Below are positions 10,287 through 25,261 of a stretch of DNA of 64,000 nt, piece after piece. The stretch is from NCBI GenBank assembly GCA_958295665.1, contig OY282560.1, forward strand, positions 40,983,044-41,047,043, given 5' to 3'. A program made the position numbers and the translations under genes. Source of the DNA: Tipula vernalis (Eukaryota; Arthropoda; Insecta; Diptera; Tipulidae). The first letter of the stretch is position 1, and every line of letters begins with the position of its first letter. The notes beneath the pieces are model-generated. The model saw only the letters and a program-made list of their open reading frames with translations, was not told the origin of the DNA and did no database searches.

Positions 10287-13200
10287 GTTGGTCAATAGCT
10301 CTATTAATAGGCTTCAGGATCTGTATTTATTTTGCCAACTTGCATTTGGATTGCTCGAATATTTCTAACCATTTAATAGAAAATTCGATTTTATTGAAAA
10401 TCAACTGTGCTATAGCCCACAGATTTTGAACGGCAAAAATATAAAATGCTCCGATTACGTTGGTCAATAGCTCTATCAATAGGCTTCAGGATCTGTATTT
10501 ATTTTGCCAACTTGCATTTGGATTGCTCGAATGTTTCTAACCATTTAATAGAAAATTCGATTTTATTGAAAATCAACTGTGCTATAGCCCACAGATTTTG
10601 AACGGCAAAAATATAAAATGCTCCGATTACGTTGGTCAATAGCTCTATCAATAGCCTTCAGGATCTGTATTTATTTTGCCAACTTGCATTTGGATTGTTC
10701 GAATATTTCTAAACATTTTTATTTTGCCAACTTGCATTTGGATTGCTCGAATATTTCTAACCATTTAATAGAAAATTCGATTTTATTGAAAATCAACTGT
10801 GCTATAGCCCACAGATTTTGAACGGCAAAAATATAAAATGCTCCGATTACGTTGGTCAATAGCTCTATCAATAGCCTTCAGGATCTGTGTTTATTTTGCC
10901 AACTTGCATTTGGATTGTTCGAATATTTCTAAACATTTCATAGAAAATTCGATTTTATTGAAAATCAACTGTGCTATAGCCCACAGATTTTGAACGGCAA
11001 AAATCTAAAATGCTCCGATTAAGTTGGTCAATATCTCTATCAATAGGCTTCAGGATCTGTATTTATTTTGCCAACTTGCATTTGGATTGCTCGAATGTTT
11101 CTAACCATTTAATAGAAAATTCGATTTTATTGAAAATCAACTGTGCTATAGCCCACAGATTTTGAACGGCAAAAATATAAAATGCTCCGATTACGTTGGT
11201 CAATAGCTCTATCAATAGGCTTCAGGATCTGTATTTATTTTGCCAACTTGCATTTGGATTGCTCGAATATTTCTAACCATTTAATAGAAAATTCGATTTT
11301 ATTGAAAATCAACTGTGCTATAGCCCACAGATTTTGAACGGCAAAAATCTAAAATGGTCCGATTAAGTTGGTCAATATCTCTATCAATAGGCTTCAGGAT
11401 CTGTATTTTTTTTTGCTAACTTGCATTTGAATTGCTCGAATGTTTCTAACCATTTAATAGAAAATTCGATTTTATTGAAAATCAACTGTGCAGCCCACAG
11501 ATTTTGAACGGCAAACATATTAAATGCTACGATTACGTTGGTCAATAGCTCTATCAATAGGCTTCAGGATCTGTATTTATTTTGCCAACTTGCATTTGGA
11601 TTGCTCGAATATTTCTAACCATTTAATAGAAAATTCGATTTTATTGAAAATCAACTGTGCTATAGCCCACAGATTTTGAACGGCAAAAATATAAAATGCT
11701 CCGATTACGTTGGTCAATAGCTCTGTCAATAGGCTTCAGGATCTGTATTTATTTTGCCAACTTGCATTTGGATTGCTCAAATATTTCTAACCATTTAATA
11801 GAAAATTCGATTTTATTGAAAATCAACTGTGCTATAGCCCACAGATTTTGAACGGCAAAAATATAAAATGCTCCGATTACGTTGGTCAATAGCTCTATCA
11901 ATAGGCTTCAGGATCTGTATTTATTTTGCCAACTTGCATTTGGATTGTTCGAATATTTCTAAACATTTCATAGAAAATTCGATTTTATTGAAAATCAACT
12001 GTGCTATAGCCCACAGATTTTGAACGGCAAAAATCTAAAATGCTCCGATTAAGTTGGTCAATATCTCTATCAATAGGCTTTAGGATCTGTATTTATTTTG
12101 CCAACTTGCATTTGGATTGCTCGAATGTTTCTAACCATTTAATAGAAAATTCGATTTTATTGAAAATCAACTGTGCTATAGCCCACAGCTTTTGAACGGC
12201 AAACATATTAAATGCTACGATTACGTTGGTCAATAGCTCTATCAATAGGCTTCAGGATCTGTATTTATTTTGCCAACTTGCATTTGGATTGCTCGAATAT
12301 TTCTAACCATTTAATAGAAAATTCGATTTTATTGAAAATCAACTGTGCTATAGCCCACAGATTTTGAACGGCAAAAATATAAAATGCTCCGATTACGTTG
12401 GTCAATAGCTCTGTCAATAGGCTTCAGGATCTGTATTTATTTTGCCAACTTGCATTTGGATTGCTCAAATATTTCTAACCATTTAATAGAAAATTCGATT
12501 TTATTGAAAATCAACTGTGCTATAGCCCACAGATTTTGAACGGCAAAAATATAAAATGCTCCGATTACGTTGGTCAATAGCTCTATCAATAGGCTTCAGG
12601 ATCTGTATTTATTTTGCCAACTTGCATTTGGATTGTTCGAATATTTCTAAACATTTCATAGAAAATTCGATTTTATTGAAAATCAACTGTGCTATAGCCC
12701 ACAGATTTTGAACGGCAAAAATCTAAAATGCTCCGATTAAGTTGGTCAATATCTCTATCAATAGGCTTTAGGATCTGTATTTATTTTGCCAACTTGCATT
12801 TGGATTGCTCGAATGTTTCTAACCATTTAATAGAAAATTCGATTTTATTGAAAATCAACTGTGCTATAGCCCACAGCTTTTGAACGGCAAACATATTAAA
12901 TGCTACGATTACGTTGGTCAATAGCTCTATCAATAGGCTTCAGGATCTGTATTTATTTTGCCAACTTGCATTTGGATTGCTCGAATATTTCTAACCATTT
13001 AATAGAAAATTCGATTTTATTGAAAATCAACTGTGCTATAGCCCACAGATTTTGAACGGCAAACATATTAAATGCTACGATTACGTTGGTCAATAGCTCT
13101 ATCAATAGGCTTCAGGATCTGTATTTATTTTGCCAACTTGCATTTGGATTGCTCGAATATTTCTAACAATTTAATAGAAAATTCGATTTTATTGAAAATC

Positions 13201-14632
13201 AACTGTGCTATAGCCCACAGATTTTGAACGGCAAAAATATAAAATGCTCTGATTACGTTGGTCAATATCTCTATCAATAGGCTTCAGGATCTGTATTTAT
13301 TTTGCCAACTTGCATTTGGATTGCTCGACTATTTCTAACCATTTAATAGAAAATTCGATTTTATTGAAAATCAACTGTGCTATAGCCCACAGATTTTGAA
13401 CGGCAAACATATTAAATGCTACGATTACGTTGGTCAATAGCTCTATCAATAGGCTTCAGGATCTGTATTTATTTTGCCAACTTGCATTTGGATTGCTCGA
13501 ATATTTCTAACCATTTAATAGAAAATTCGATTTTATTGAAAATCAACTGTGCTATAGCCCACAGATTTTGAACGGCAAAAATATAAAATGCTCCGATTAC
13601 GTTGGTCAATATCTCTATCAATAGGCTTCAGGATCTGTATTTATTTTGCCAACTTGCATTTGGATTGCTCGAATATTTCTAACAATTTAATAGAAAATTC
13701 GATTTTATTGAAAATCAACTGGGCTATAGCCCACAGATTTTGAACGGCAAAAATATAAAATGCTCCGATTACGTTGGTCAATATCTCTATCAATAGGCTT
13801 CAGGATCTGTATTTATTTTGCCAACTTGCATTTGGATTGCTCGAATATTTCTAACAATTTAATAGAAAATTCGATTTTATTGAAAATCAACTGTGCTATA
13901 GCCCACAGATTTTGAACGGCAAAAATATAAAATGCTCTGATTACGTTGGTCAATATCTCTATCAATAGGCTTCAGGATCTGTATTTATTTTGCCAACTTG
14001 CATTTGGATTGCTCGAATGTTTCTAACCATTTAATAGAAAATTCGATTTTATTGAAAATCAACTGTGCTATAGCCCACAGATTTTGAACGGCAAACATAT
14101 TAAATGCTACGATTACGTTGGTCAATAGCTCTATCAATAGGCTTCAGGATCTGTATTTATTTTGCCAACTTGCATTTGGATTGCTCGAATATTTCTAACC
14201 ATTTAATAGAAAATTCGATTTTATTGAAAATCAACTGTGCCATAGCCCACAGATTTTGAACGGCAAAAATATAAAATGCTACGATTACGTTGGTCAATAG
14301 CTCTATCAATAGCCTTCAGGATCTGTATTTATTTTGCCAACTTGCATTTGGATTGTTCGAATATTTCTAAACATTTCATAGAAAATTCGATTTTATTGAA
14401 AATCAACTGTGCTATAGCCCACAGATTTTGAACGGCAAAAATCTAAAATGCTCCGATTAAGTTGGTCTATATCTCTATAAATAGGCTTCAGGATCTGTAT
14501 TTATTTTGCCAACTTGCATTTGGATTGCTCGAATGTTTCTAACCATTTAATAGAAAATTCGATTTTATTGAAAATCAACTGTGCTATAGCCCACAGATTT
14601 TGAACGGCAAACATATTAAATGCTACGATTAC
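10287..14632. repeat. Domain 1 HOR unit 4, 25-mer, 4,346 bp
   Basis: It matches the unit at 4,003-8,348 monomer for monomer, including the two extra monomers. The 220-bp monomer is at 10,631-10,850 and the 170-bp monomer at 11,367-11,536. Reading the two side by side I found almost no differences; one is gaattg here against gaaatg in the earlier unit. Confidence 0.92.
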
Positions 14633-17258
14633 GTTGGTCAATAGCTCTATTAATAGGCTTCAGGATCTGTATTTATTTTGCCAACTTGCATTTGGATTGC
14701 TCGAATATTTCTAACCATTTAATAGAAAATTCGATTTTATTGAAAATCAACTGTGCTATAGCCCACAGATTTTGAACGGCAAAAATATAAAATGCTCCGA
14801 TTACGTTGGTCAATAGCTCTATCAATAGGCTTCAGGATCTGTATTTATTTTGCCAACTTGCATTTGGATTGCTCGAATGTTTCTAACCATTTAATAGAAA
14901 ATTCGATTTTATTGAAAATCAACTGTGCTATAGCCCACAGATTTTGAACGGCAAAAATATAAAATGCTCCGATTACGTTGGTCAATAGCTCTATCAATAG
15001 CCTTCAGGATCTGTATTTATTTTGCCAACTTGCATTTGGATTGTTCGAATATTTCTAAACATTTTTATTTTGCCAACTTGCATTTGGATTGCTCGAATAT
15101 TTCTAACCATTTAATAGAAAATTCGATTTTATTGAAAATCAACTGTGCTATAGCCCACAGATTTTGAACGGCAAAAATATAAAATGCTCCGATTACGTTG
15201 GTCAATAGCTCTATCAATAGCCTTCAGGATCTGTGTTTATTTTGCCAACTTGCATTTGGATTGTTCGAATATTTCTAAACATTTCATAGAAAATTCGATT
15301 TTATTGAAAATCAACTGTGCTATAGCCCACAGATTTTGAACGGCAAAAATCTAAAATGCTCCGATTAAGTTGGTCAATATCTCTATCAATAGGCTTCAGG
15401 ATCTGTATTTATTTTGCCAACTTGCATTTGGATTGCTCGAATGTTTCTAACCATTTAATAGAAAATTCGATTTTATTGAAAATCAACTGTGCTATAGCCC
15501 ACAGATTTTGAACGGCAAAAATATAAAATGCTCCGATTACGTTGGTCAATAGCTCTATCAATAGGCTTCAGGATCTGTATTTATTTTGCCAACTTGCATT
15601 TGGATTGCTCGAATATTTCTAACCATTTAATAGAAAATTCGATTTTATTGAAAATCAACTGTGCTATAGCCCACAGATTTTGAACGGCAAAAATCTAAAA
15701 TGGTCCGATTAAGTTGGTCAATATCTCTATCAATAGGCTTCAGGATCTGTATTTTTTTTTGCTAACTTGCATTTGAATTGCTCGAATGTTTCTAACCATT
15801 TAATAGAAAATTCGATTTTATTGAAAATCAACTGTGCAGCCCACAGATTTTGAACGGCAAACATATTAAATGCTACGATTACGTTGGTCAATAGCTCTAT
15901 CAATAGGCTTCAGGATCTGTATTTATTTTGCCAACTTGCATTTGGATTGCTCGAATATTTCTAACCATTTAATAGAAAATTCGATTTTATTGAAAATCAA
16001 CTGTGCTATAGCCCACAGATTTTGAACGGCAAAAATATAAAATGCTCCGATTACGTTGGTCAATAGCTCTGTCAATAGGCTTCAGGATCTGTATTTATTT
16101 TGCCAACTTGCATTTGGATTGCTCAAATATTTCTAACCATTTAATAGAAAATTCGATTTTATTGAAAATCAACTGTGCTATAGCCCACAGATTTTGAACG
16201 GCAAAAATATAAAATGCTCCGATTACGTTGGTCAATAGCTCTATCAATAGGCTTCAGGATCTGTATTTATTTTGCCAACTTGCATTTGGATTGTTCGAAT
16301 ATTTCTAAACATTTCATAGAAAATTCGATTTTATTGAAAATCAACTGTGCTATAGCCCACAGATTTTGAACGGCAAAAATCTAAAATGCTCCGATTAAGT
16401 TGGTCAATATCTCTATCAATAGGCTTTAGGATCTGTATTTATTTTGCCAACTTGCATTTGGATTGCTCGAATGTTTCTAACCATTTAATAGAAAATTCGA
16501 TTTTATTGAAAATCAACTGTGCTATAGCCCACAGCTTTTGAACGGCAAACATATTAAATGCTACGATTACGTTGGTCAATAGCTCTATCAATAGGCTTCA
16601 GGATCTGTATTTATTTTGCCAACTTGCATTTGGATTGCTCGAATATTTCTAACCATTTAATAGAAAATTCGATTTTATTGAAAATCAACTGTGCTATAGC
16701 CCACAGATTTTGAACGGCAAAAATCTAAAATGCTCCGATTAAGTTGGTCAATATCTCTATCAATAGGCTTCAGGATCTGTATTTATTTTGCCAACTTGCA
16801 TTTGGATTGCTCGAATATTTCTAACCATTTAATAGAAAATTCGATTTTATTGAAAATCAACTGTGCCATAGCCCACAGATTTTGAACGGCAAAAATATAA
16901 AATGCTACGATTACGTTGGTCAATAGCTCTATCAATAGCCTTCAGGATCTGTATTTATTTTGCCAACTTGCATTTGGATTGTTCGAATATTTCTAAACAT
17001 TTCATAGAAAATTCGATTTTATTGAAAATCAACTGTGCTATAGCCCACAGATTTTGAACGGCAAAAATCTAAAATGCTCCGATTAAGTTGGTCTATATCT
17101 CTATAAATAGGCTTCAGGATCTGTATTTATTTTGCCAACTTGCATTTGGATTGCTCGAATGTTTCTAACCATTTAATAGAAAATTCGATTTTATTGAAAA
17201 TCAACTGTGCTATAGCCCACAGATTTTGAACGGCAAACATATTAAATGCTACGATTAC
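14633..17258. repeat. Domain 1 HOR unit 5, contracted 15-mer, 2,626 bp
   Basis: Monomers 1-12 follow the full unit, with 220 bp at 14,977-15,196 and 170 bp at 15,713-15,882. It then jumps to the gtgccatag monomer and the last two monomers. The twelfth monomer ends atctaaaatgctccgattaag (here split as atctaaaatg then ctccgattaag), an end that in full units belongs to monomers with the aaacatttcatag state. The junction is therefore more complex than one clean exchange between monomers 12 and 21. Confidence 0.9.
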
Positions 17259-20200
17259 GTTGGTCAATAGCTCTATTAATAGGCTTCAGGATCTGTATTT
17301 ATTTTGCCAACTTGCATTTGGATTGCTCGAATATTTCTAACCATTTAATAGAAAATTCGATTTTATTGAAAATCAACTGTGCTATAGCCCACAGATTTTG
17401 AACGGCAAAAATATAAAATGCTCCGATTACGTTGGTCAATAGCTCTATCAATAGGCTTCAGGATCTGTATTTATTTTGCCAACTTGCATTTGGATTGCTC
17501 GAATGTTTCTAACCATTTAATAGAAAATTCGATTTTATTGAAAATCAACTGTGCTATAGCCCACAGATTTTGAACGGCAAAAATATAAAATGCTCCGATT
17601 ACGTTGGTCAATAGCTCTATCAATAGCCTTCAGGATCTGTATTTATTTTGCCAACTTGCATTTGGATTGTTCGAATATTTCTAAACATTTTTATTTTGCC
17701 AACTTGCATTTGGATTGCTCGAATATTTCTAACCATTTAATAGAAAATTCGATTTTATTGAAAATCAACTGTGCTATAGCCCACAGATTTTGAACGGCAA
17801 AAATATAAAATGCTCCGATTACGTTGGTCAATAGCTCTATCAATAGCCTTCAGGATCTGTGTTTATTTTGCCAACTTGCATTTGGATTGTTCGAATATTT
17901 CTAAACATTTCATAGAAAATTCGATTTTATTGAAAATCAACTGTGCTATAGCCCACAGATTTTGAACGGCAAAAATCTAAAATGCTCCGATTAAGTTGGT
18001 CAATATCTCTATCAATAGGCTTCAGGATCTGTATTTATTTTGCCAACTTGCATTTGGATTGCTCGAATGTTTCTAACCATTTAATAGAAAATTCGATTTT
18101 ATTGAAAATCAACTGTGCTATAGCCCACAGATTTTGAACGGCAAAAATATAAAATGCTCCGATTACGTTGGTCAATAGCTCTATCAATAGGCTTCAGGAT
18201 CTGTATTTATTTTGCCAACTTGCATTTGGATTGCTCGAATATTTCTAACCATTTAATAGAAAATTCGATTTTATTGAAAATCAACTGTGCTATAGCCCAC
18301 AGATTTTGAACGGCAAAAATCTAAAATGGTCCGATTAAGTTGGTCAATATCTCTATCAATAGGCTTCAGGATCTGTATTTTTTTTTGCTAACTTGCATTT
18401 GAATTGCTCGAATGTTTCTAACCATTTAATAGAAAATTCGATTTTATTGAAAATCAACTGTGCAGCCCACAGATTTTGAACGGCAAACATATTAAATGCT
18501 ACGATTACGTTGGTCAATAGCTCTATCAATAGGCTTCAGGATCTGTATTTATTTTGCCAACTTGCATTTGGATTGCTCGAATATTTCTAACCATTTAATA
18601 GAAAATTCGATTTTATTGAAAATCAACTGTGCTATAGCCCACAGATTTTGAACGGCAAAAATATAAAATGCTCCGATTACGTTGGTCAATAGCTCTGTCA
18701 ATAGGCTTCAGGATCTGTATTTATTTTGCCAACTTGCATTTGGATTGCTCAAATATTTCTAACCATTTAATAGAAAATTCGATTTTATTGAAAATCAACT
18801 GTGCTATAGCCCACAGATTTTGAACGGCAAAAATATAAAATGCTCCGATTACGTTGGTCAATAGCTCTATCAATAGGCTTCAGGATCTGTATTTATTTTG
18901 CCAACTTGCATTTGGATTGTTCGAATATTTCTAAACATTTCATAGAAAATTCGATTTTATTGAAAATCAACTGTGCTATAGCCCACAGATTTTGAACGGC
19001 AAAAATCTAAAATGCTCCGATTAAGTTGGTCAATATCTCTATCAATAGGCTTTAGGATCTGTATTTATTTTGCCAACTTGCATTTGGATTGCTCGAATGT
19101 TTCTAACCATTTAATAGAAAATTCGATTTTATTGAAAATCAACTGTGCTATAGCCCACAGCTTTTGAACGGCAAACATATTAAATGCTACGATTACGTTG
19201 GTCAATAGCTCTATCAATAGGCTTCAGGATCTGTATTTATTTTGCCAACTTGCATTTGGATTGCTCGAATATTTCTAACCATTTAATAGAAAATTCGATT
19301 TTATTGAAAATCAACTGTGCTATAGCCCACAGATTTTGAACGGCAAAAATATAAAATGCTCCGATTACGTTGGTCAATAGCTCTGTCAATAGGCTTCAGG
19401 ATCTGTATTTATTTTGCCAACTTGCATTTGGATTGCTCAAATATTTCTAACCATTTAATAGAAAATTCGATTTTATTGAAAATCAACTGTGCTATAGCCC
19501 ACAGATTTTGAACGGCAAAAATATAAAATGCTCCGATTACGTTGGTCAATAGCTCTATCAATAGGCTTCAGGATCTGTATTTATTTTGCCAACTTGCATT
19601 TGGATTGTTCGAATATTTCTAAACATTTCATAGAAAATTCGATTTTATTGAAAATCAACTGTGCTATAGCCCACAGATTTTGAACGGCAAAAATCTAAAA
19701 TGCTCCGATTAAGTTGGTCAATATCTCTATCAATAGGCTTTAGGATCTGTATTTATTTTGCCAACTTGCATTTGGATTGCTCGAATGTTTCTAACCATTT
19801 AATAGAAAATTCGATTTTATTGAAAATCAACTGTGCTATAGCCCACAGCTTTTGAACGGCAAACATATTAAATGCTACGATTACGTTGGTCAATAGCTCT
19901 ATCAATAGGCTTCAGGATCTGTATTTATTTTGCCAACTTGCATTTGGATTGCTCGAATATTTCTAACCATTTAATAGAAAATTCGATTTTATTGAAAATC
20001 AACTGTGCTATAGCCCACAGATTTTGAACGGCAAACATATTAAATGCTACGATTACGTTGGTCAATAGCTCTATCAATAGGCTTCAGGATCTGTATTTAT
20101 TTTGCCAACTTGCATTTGGATTGCTCGAATATTTCTAACAATTTAATAGAAAATTCGATTTTATTGAAAATCAACTGTGCTATAGCCCACAGATTTTGAA

Positions 20201-21260
20201 CGGCAAAAATATAAAATGCTCTGATTACGTTGGTCAATATCTCTATCAATAGGCTTCAGGATCTGTATTTATTTTGCCAACTTGCATTTGGATTGCTCGA
20301 CTATTTCTAACCATTTAATAGAAAATTCGATTTTATTGAAAATCAACTGTGCTATAGCCCACAGATTTTGAACGGCAAACATATTAAATGCTACGATTAC
20401 GTTGGTCAATAGCTCTATCAATAGGCTTCAGGATCTGTATTTATTTTGCCAACTTGCATTTGGATTGCTCGAATATTTCTAACCATTTAATAGAAAATTC
20501 GATTTTATTGAAAATCAACTGTGCTATAGCCCACAGATTTTGAACGGCAAAAATATAAAATGCTCCGATTACGTTGGTCAATATCTCTATCAATAGGCTT
20601 CAGGATCTGTATTTATTTTGCCAACTTGCATTTGGATTGCTCGAATATTTCTAACAATTTAATAGAAAATTCGATTTTATTGAAAATCAACTGGGCTATA
20701 GCCCACAGATTTTGAACGGCAAAAATATAAAATGCTCCGATTACGTTGGTCAATATCTCTATCAATAGGCTTCAGGATCTGTATTTATTTTGCCAACTTG
20801 CATTTGGATTGCTCGAATATTTCTAACCATTTAATAGAAAATTCGATTTTATTGAAAATCAACTGTGCCATAGCCCACAGATTTTGAACGGCAAAAATAT
20901 AAAATGCTACGATTACGTTGGTCAATAGCTCTATCAATAGCCTTCAGGATCTGTATTTATTTTGCCAACTTGCATTTGGATTGTTCGAATATTTCTAAAC
21001 ATTTCATAGAAAATTCGATTTTATTGAAAATCAACTGTGCTATAGCCCACAGATTTTGAACGGCAAAAATCTAAAATGCTCCGATTAAGTTGGTCTATAT
21101 CTCTATAAATAGGCTTCAGGATCTGTATTTATTTTGCCAACTTGCATTTGGATTGCTCGAATGTTTCTAACCATTTAATAGAAAATTCGATTTTATTGAA
21201 AATCAACTGTGCTATAGCCCACAGATTTTGAACGGCAAACATATTAAATGCTACGATTAC
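17259..21260. repeat. Domain 1 HOR unit 6, 23-mer, 4,002 bp
   Basis: It has the same length and order as unit 1. In particular, the gggctatag monomer is followed directly by the hybrid gtgccatag monomer, so the 344-bp contraction exists in two non-adjacent units. The 220-bp monomer is at 17,603-17,822 and the 170-bp monomer at 18,339-18,508. Confidence 0.92.
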
Positions 21261-24200
21261 GTTGGTCAATAGCTCTATTAATAGGCTTCAGGATCTGTAT
21301 TTATTTTGCCAACTTGCATTTGGATTGCTCGAATATTTCTAACCATTTAATAGAAAATTCGATTTTATTGAAAATCAACTGTGCTATAGCCCACAGATTT
21401 TGAACGGCAAAAATATAAAATGCTCCGATTACGTTGGTCAATAGCTCTATCAATAGGCTTCAGGATCTGTATTTATTTTGCCAACTTGCATTTGGATTGC
21501 TCGAATGTTTCTAACCATTTAATAGAAAATTCGATTTTATTGAAAATCAACTGTGCTATAGCCCACAGATTTTGAACGGCAAAAATATAAAATGCTCCGA
21601 TTACGTTGGTCAATAGCTCTATCAATAGCCTTCAGGATCTGTATTTATTTTGCCAACTTGCATTTGGATTGTTCGAATATTTCTAAACATTTTTATTTTG
21701 CCAACTTGCATTTGGATTGCTCGAATATTTCTAACCATTTAATAGAAAATTCGATTTTATTGAAAATCAACTGTGCTATAGCCCACAGATTTTGAACGGC
21801 AAAAATATAAAATGCTCCGATTACGTTGGTCAATAGCTCTATCAATAGCCTTCAGGATCTGTGTTTATTTTGCCAACTTGCATTTGGATTGTTCGAATAT
21901 TTCTAAACATTTCATAGAAAATTCGATTTTATTGAAAATCAACTGTGCTATAGCCCACAGATTTTGAACGGCAAAAATCTAAAATGCTCCGATTAAGTTG
22001 GTCAATATCTCTATCAATAGGCTTCAGGATCTGTATTTATTTTGCCAACTTGCATTTGGATTGCTCGAATGTTTCTAACCATTTAATAGAAAATTCGATT
22101 TTATTGAAAATCAACTGTGCTATAGCCCACAGATTTTGAACGGCAAAAATATAAAATGCTCCGATTACGTTGGTCAATAGCTCTATCAATAGGCTTCAGG
22201 ATCTGTATTTATTTTGCCAACTTGCATTTGGATTGCTCGAATATTTCTAACCATTTAATAGAAAATTCGATTTTATTGAAAATCAACTGTGCTATAGCCC
22301 ACAGATTTTGAACGGCAAAAATCTAAAATGGTCCGATTAAGTTGGTCAATATCTCTATCAATAGGCTTCAGGATCTGTATTTTTTTTTGCTAACTTGCAT
22401 TTGAATTGCTCGAATGTTTCTAACCATTTAATAGAAAATTCGATTTTATTGAAAATCAACTGTGCAGCCCACAGATTTTGAACGGCAAACATATTAAATG
22501 CTACGATTACGTTGGTCAATAGCTCTATCAATAGGCTTCAGGATCTGTATTTATTTTGCCAACTTGCATTTGGATTGCTCGAATATTTCTAACCATTTAA
22601 TAGAAAATTCGATTTTATTGAAAATCAACTGTGCTATAGCCCACAGATTTTGAACGGCAAAAATATAAAATGCTCCGATTACGTTGGTCAATAGCTCTGT
22701 CAATAGGCTTCAGGATCTGTATTTATTTTGCCAACTTGCATTTGGATTGCTCAAATATTTCTAACCATTTAATAGAAAATTCGATTTTATTGAAAATCAA
22801 CTGTGCTATAGCCCACAGATTTTGAACGGCAAAAATATAAAATGCTCCGATTACGTTGGTCAATAGCTCTATCAATAGGCTTCAGGATCTGTATTTATTT
22901 TGCCAACTTGCATTTGGATTGTTCGAATATTTCTAAACATTTCATAGAAAATTCGATTTTATTGAAAATCAACTGTGCTATAGCCCACAGATTTTGAACG
23001 GCAAAAATCTAAAATGCTCCGATTAAGTTGGTCAATATCTCTATCAATAGGCTTTAGGATCTGTATTTATTTTGCCAACTTGCATTTGGATTGCTCGAAT
23101 GTTTCTAACCATTTAATAGAAAATTCGATTTTATTGAAAATCAACTGTGCTATAGCCCACAGCTTTTGAACGGCAAACATATTAAATGCTACGATTACGT
23201 TGGTCAATAGCTCTATCAATAGGCTTCAGGATCTGTATTTATTTTGCCAACTTGCATTTGGATTGCTCGAATATTTCTAACCATTTAATAGAAAATTCGA
23301 TTTTATTGAAAATCAACTGTGCTATAGCCCACAGATTTTGAACGGCAAAAATATAAAATGCTCCGATTACGTTGGTCAATAGCTCTGTCAATAGGCTTCA
23401 GGATCTGTATTTATTTTGCCAACTTGCATTTGGATTGCTCAAATATTTCTAACCATTTAATAGAAAATTCGATTTTATTGAAAATCAACTGTGCTATAGC
23501 CCACAGATTTTGAACGGCAAAAATATAAAATGCTCCGATTACGTTGGTCAATAGCTCTATCAATAGGCTTCAGGATCTGTATTTATTTTGCCAACTTGCA
23601 TTTGGATTGTTCGAATATTTCTAAACATTTCATAGAAAATTCGATTTTATTGAAAATCAACTGTGCTATAGCCCACAGATTTTGAACGGCAAAAATCTAA
23701 AATGCTCCGATTAAGTTGGTCAATATCTCTATCAATAGGCTTTAGGATCTGTATTTATTTTGCCAACTTGCATTTGGATTGCTCGAATGTTTCTAACCAT
23801 TTAATAGAAAATTCGATTTTATTGAAAATCAACTGTGCTATAGCCCACAGCTTTTGAACGGCAAACATATTAAATGCTACGATTACGTTGGTCAATAGCT
23901 CTATCAATAGGCTTCAGGATCTGTATTTATTTTGCCAACTTGCATTTGGATTGCTCGAATATTTCTAACCATTTAATAGAAAATTCGATTTTATTGAAAA
24001 TCAACTGTGCTATAGCCCACAGATTTTGAACGGCAAACATATTAAATGCTACGATTACGTTGGTCAATAGCTCTATCAATAGGCTTCAGGATCTGTATTT
24101 ATTTTGCCAACTTGCATTTGGATTGCTCGAATATTTCTAACAATTTAATAGAAATTCGATTTTATTGAAAATCAACTGTGCTATAGCCCACAGATTTTGA

Positions 24201-25261
24201 ACGGCAAAAATATAAAATGCTCTGATTACGTTGGTCAATATCTCTATCAATAGGCTTCAGGATCTGTATTTATTTTGCCAACTTGCATTTGGATTGCTCG
24301 ACTATTTCTAACCATTTAATAGAAAATTCGATTTTATTGAAAATCAACTGTGCTATAGCCCACAGATTTTGAACGGCAAACATATTAAATGCTACGATTA
24401 CGTTGGTCAATAGCTCTATCAATAGGCTTCAGGATCTGTATTTATTTTGCCAACTTGCATTTGGATTGCTCGAATATTTCTAACCATTTAATAGAAAATT
24501 CGATTTTATTGAAAATCAACTGTGCTATAGCCCACAGATTTTGAACGGCAAAAATATAAAATGCTCCGATTACGTTGGTCAATATCTCTATCAATAGGCT
24601 TCAGGATCTGTATTTATTTTGCCAACTTGCATTTGGATTGCTCGAATATTTCTAACAATTTAATAGAAAATTCGATTTTATTGAAAATCAACTGGGCTAT
24701 AGCCCACAGATTTTGAACGGCAAAAATATAAAATGCTCCGATTACGTTGGTCAATATCTCTATCAATAGGCTTCAGGATCTGTATTTATTTTGCCAACTT
24801 GCATTTGGATTGCTCGAATATTTCTAACAATTTAATAGAAAATTCGATTTTATTGAAAATCAACTGTGCTATAGCCCACAGATTTTGAACGGCAAAAATA
24901 TAAAATGCTCTGATTACGTTGGTCAATATCTCTATCAATAGGCTTCAGGATCTGTATTTATTTTGCCAACTTGCATTTGGATTGCTCGAATGTTTCTAAC
25001 CATTTAATAGAAAATTCGATTTTATTGAAAATCAACTGTGCTATAGCCCACAGATTTTGAACGGCAAACATATTAAATGCTACGATTACGTTGGTCAATA
25101 GCTCTATCAATAGGCTTCAGGATCTGTATTTATTTTGCCAACTTGCATTTGGATTGCTCGAATATTTCTAACCATTTAATAGAAAATTCGATTTTATTGA
25201 AAATCAACTGTGCTATAGCCCACAGATTTTGAACGGCAAAAATATAAAATGCTCCGATTAC
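21261..25261. repeat. Domain 1 HOR unit 7, partial 25-mer-type unit
   Basis: It follows the 25-mer order through the two extra monomers at 24,746 and 24,918. The monomer at 25,090 lacks the gtgccatag and ctacg states expected there, and the expected final two monomers never appear. A private single-base deletion (gaaattc for gaaaattc) near 24,151 makes that monomer 171 bp. The 220-bp monomer is at 21,605-21,824 and the 170-bp monomer at 22,341-22,510. The unit grades into domain 2 between about 25,100 and 25,262. Confidence 0.88.

Noticed and set aside
1..25261. Near-identical HOR units as pure assembly duplication
   Set aside because: Units differ in length in four ways and carry private changes (gaaatg near 5,153, the 1-bp deletion near 24,151, the cagatttt hybrid near 10,248), which argues for real units. 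Exact copy numbers still depend on read support that I cannot see.
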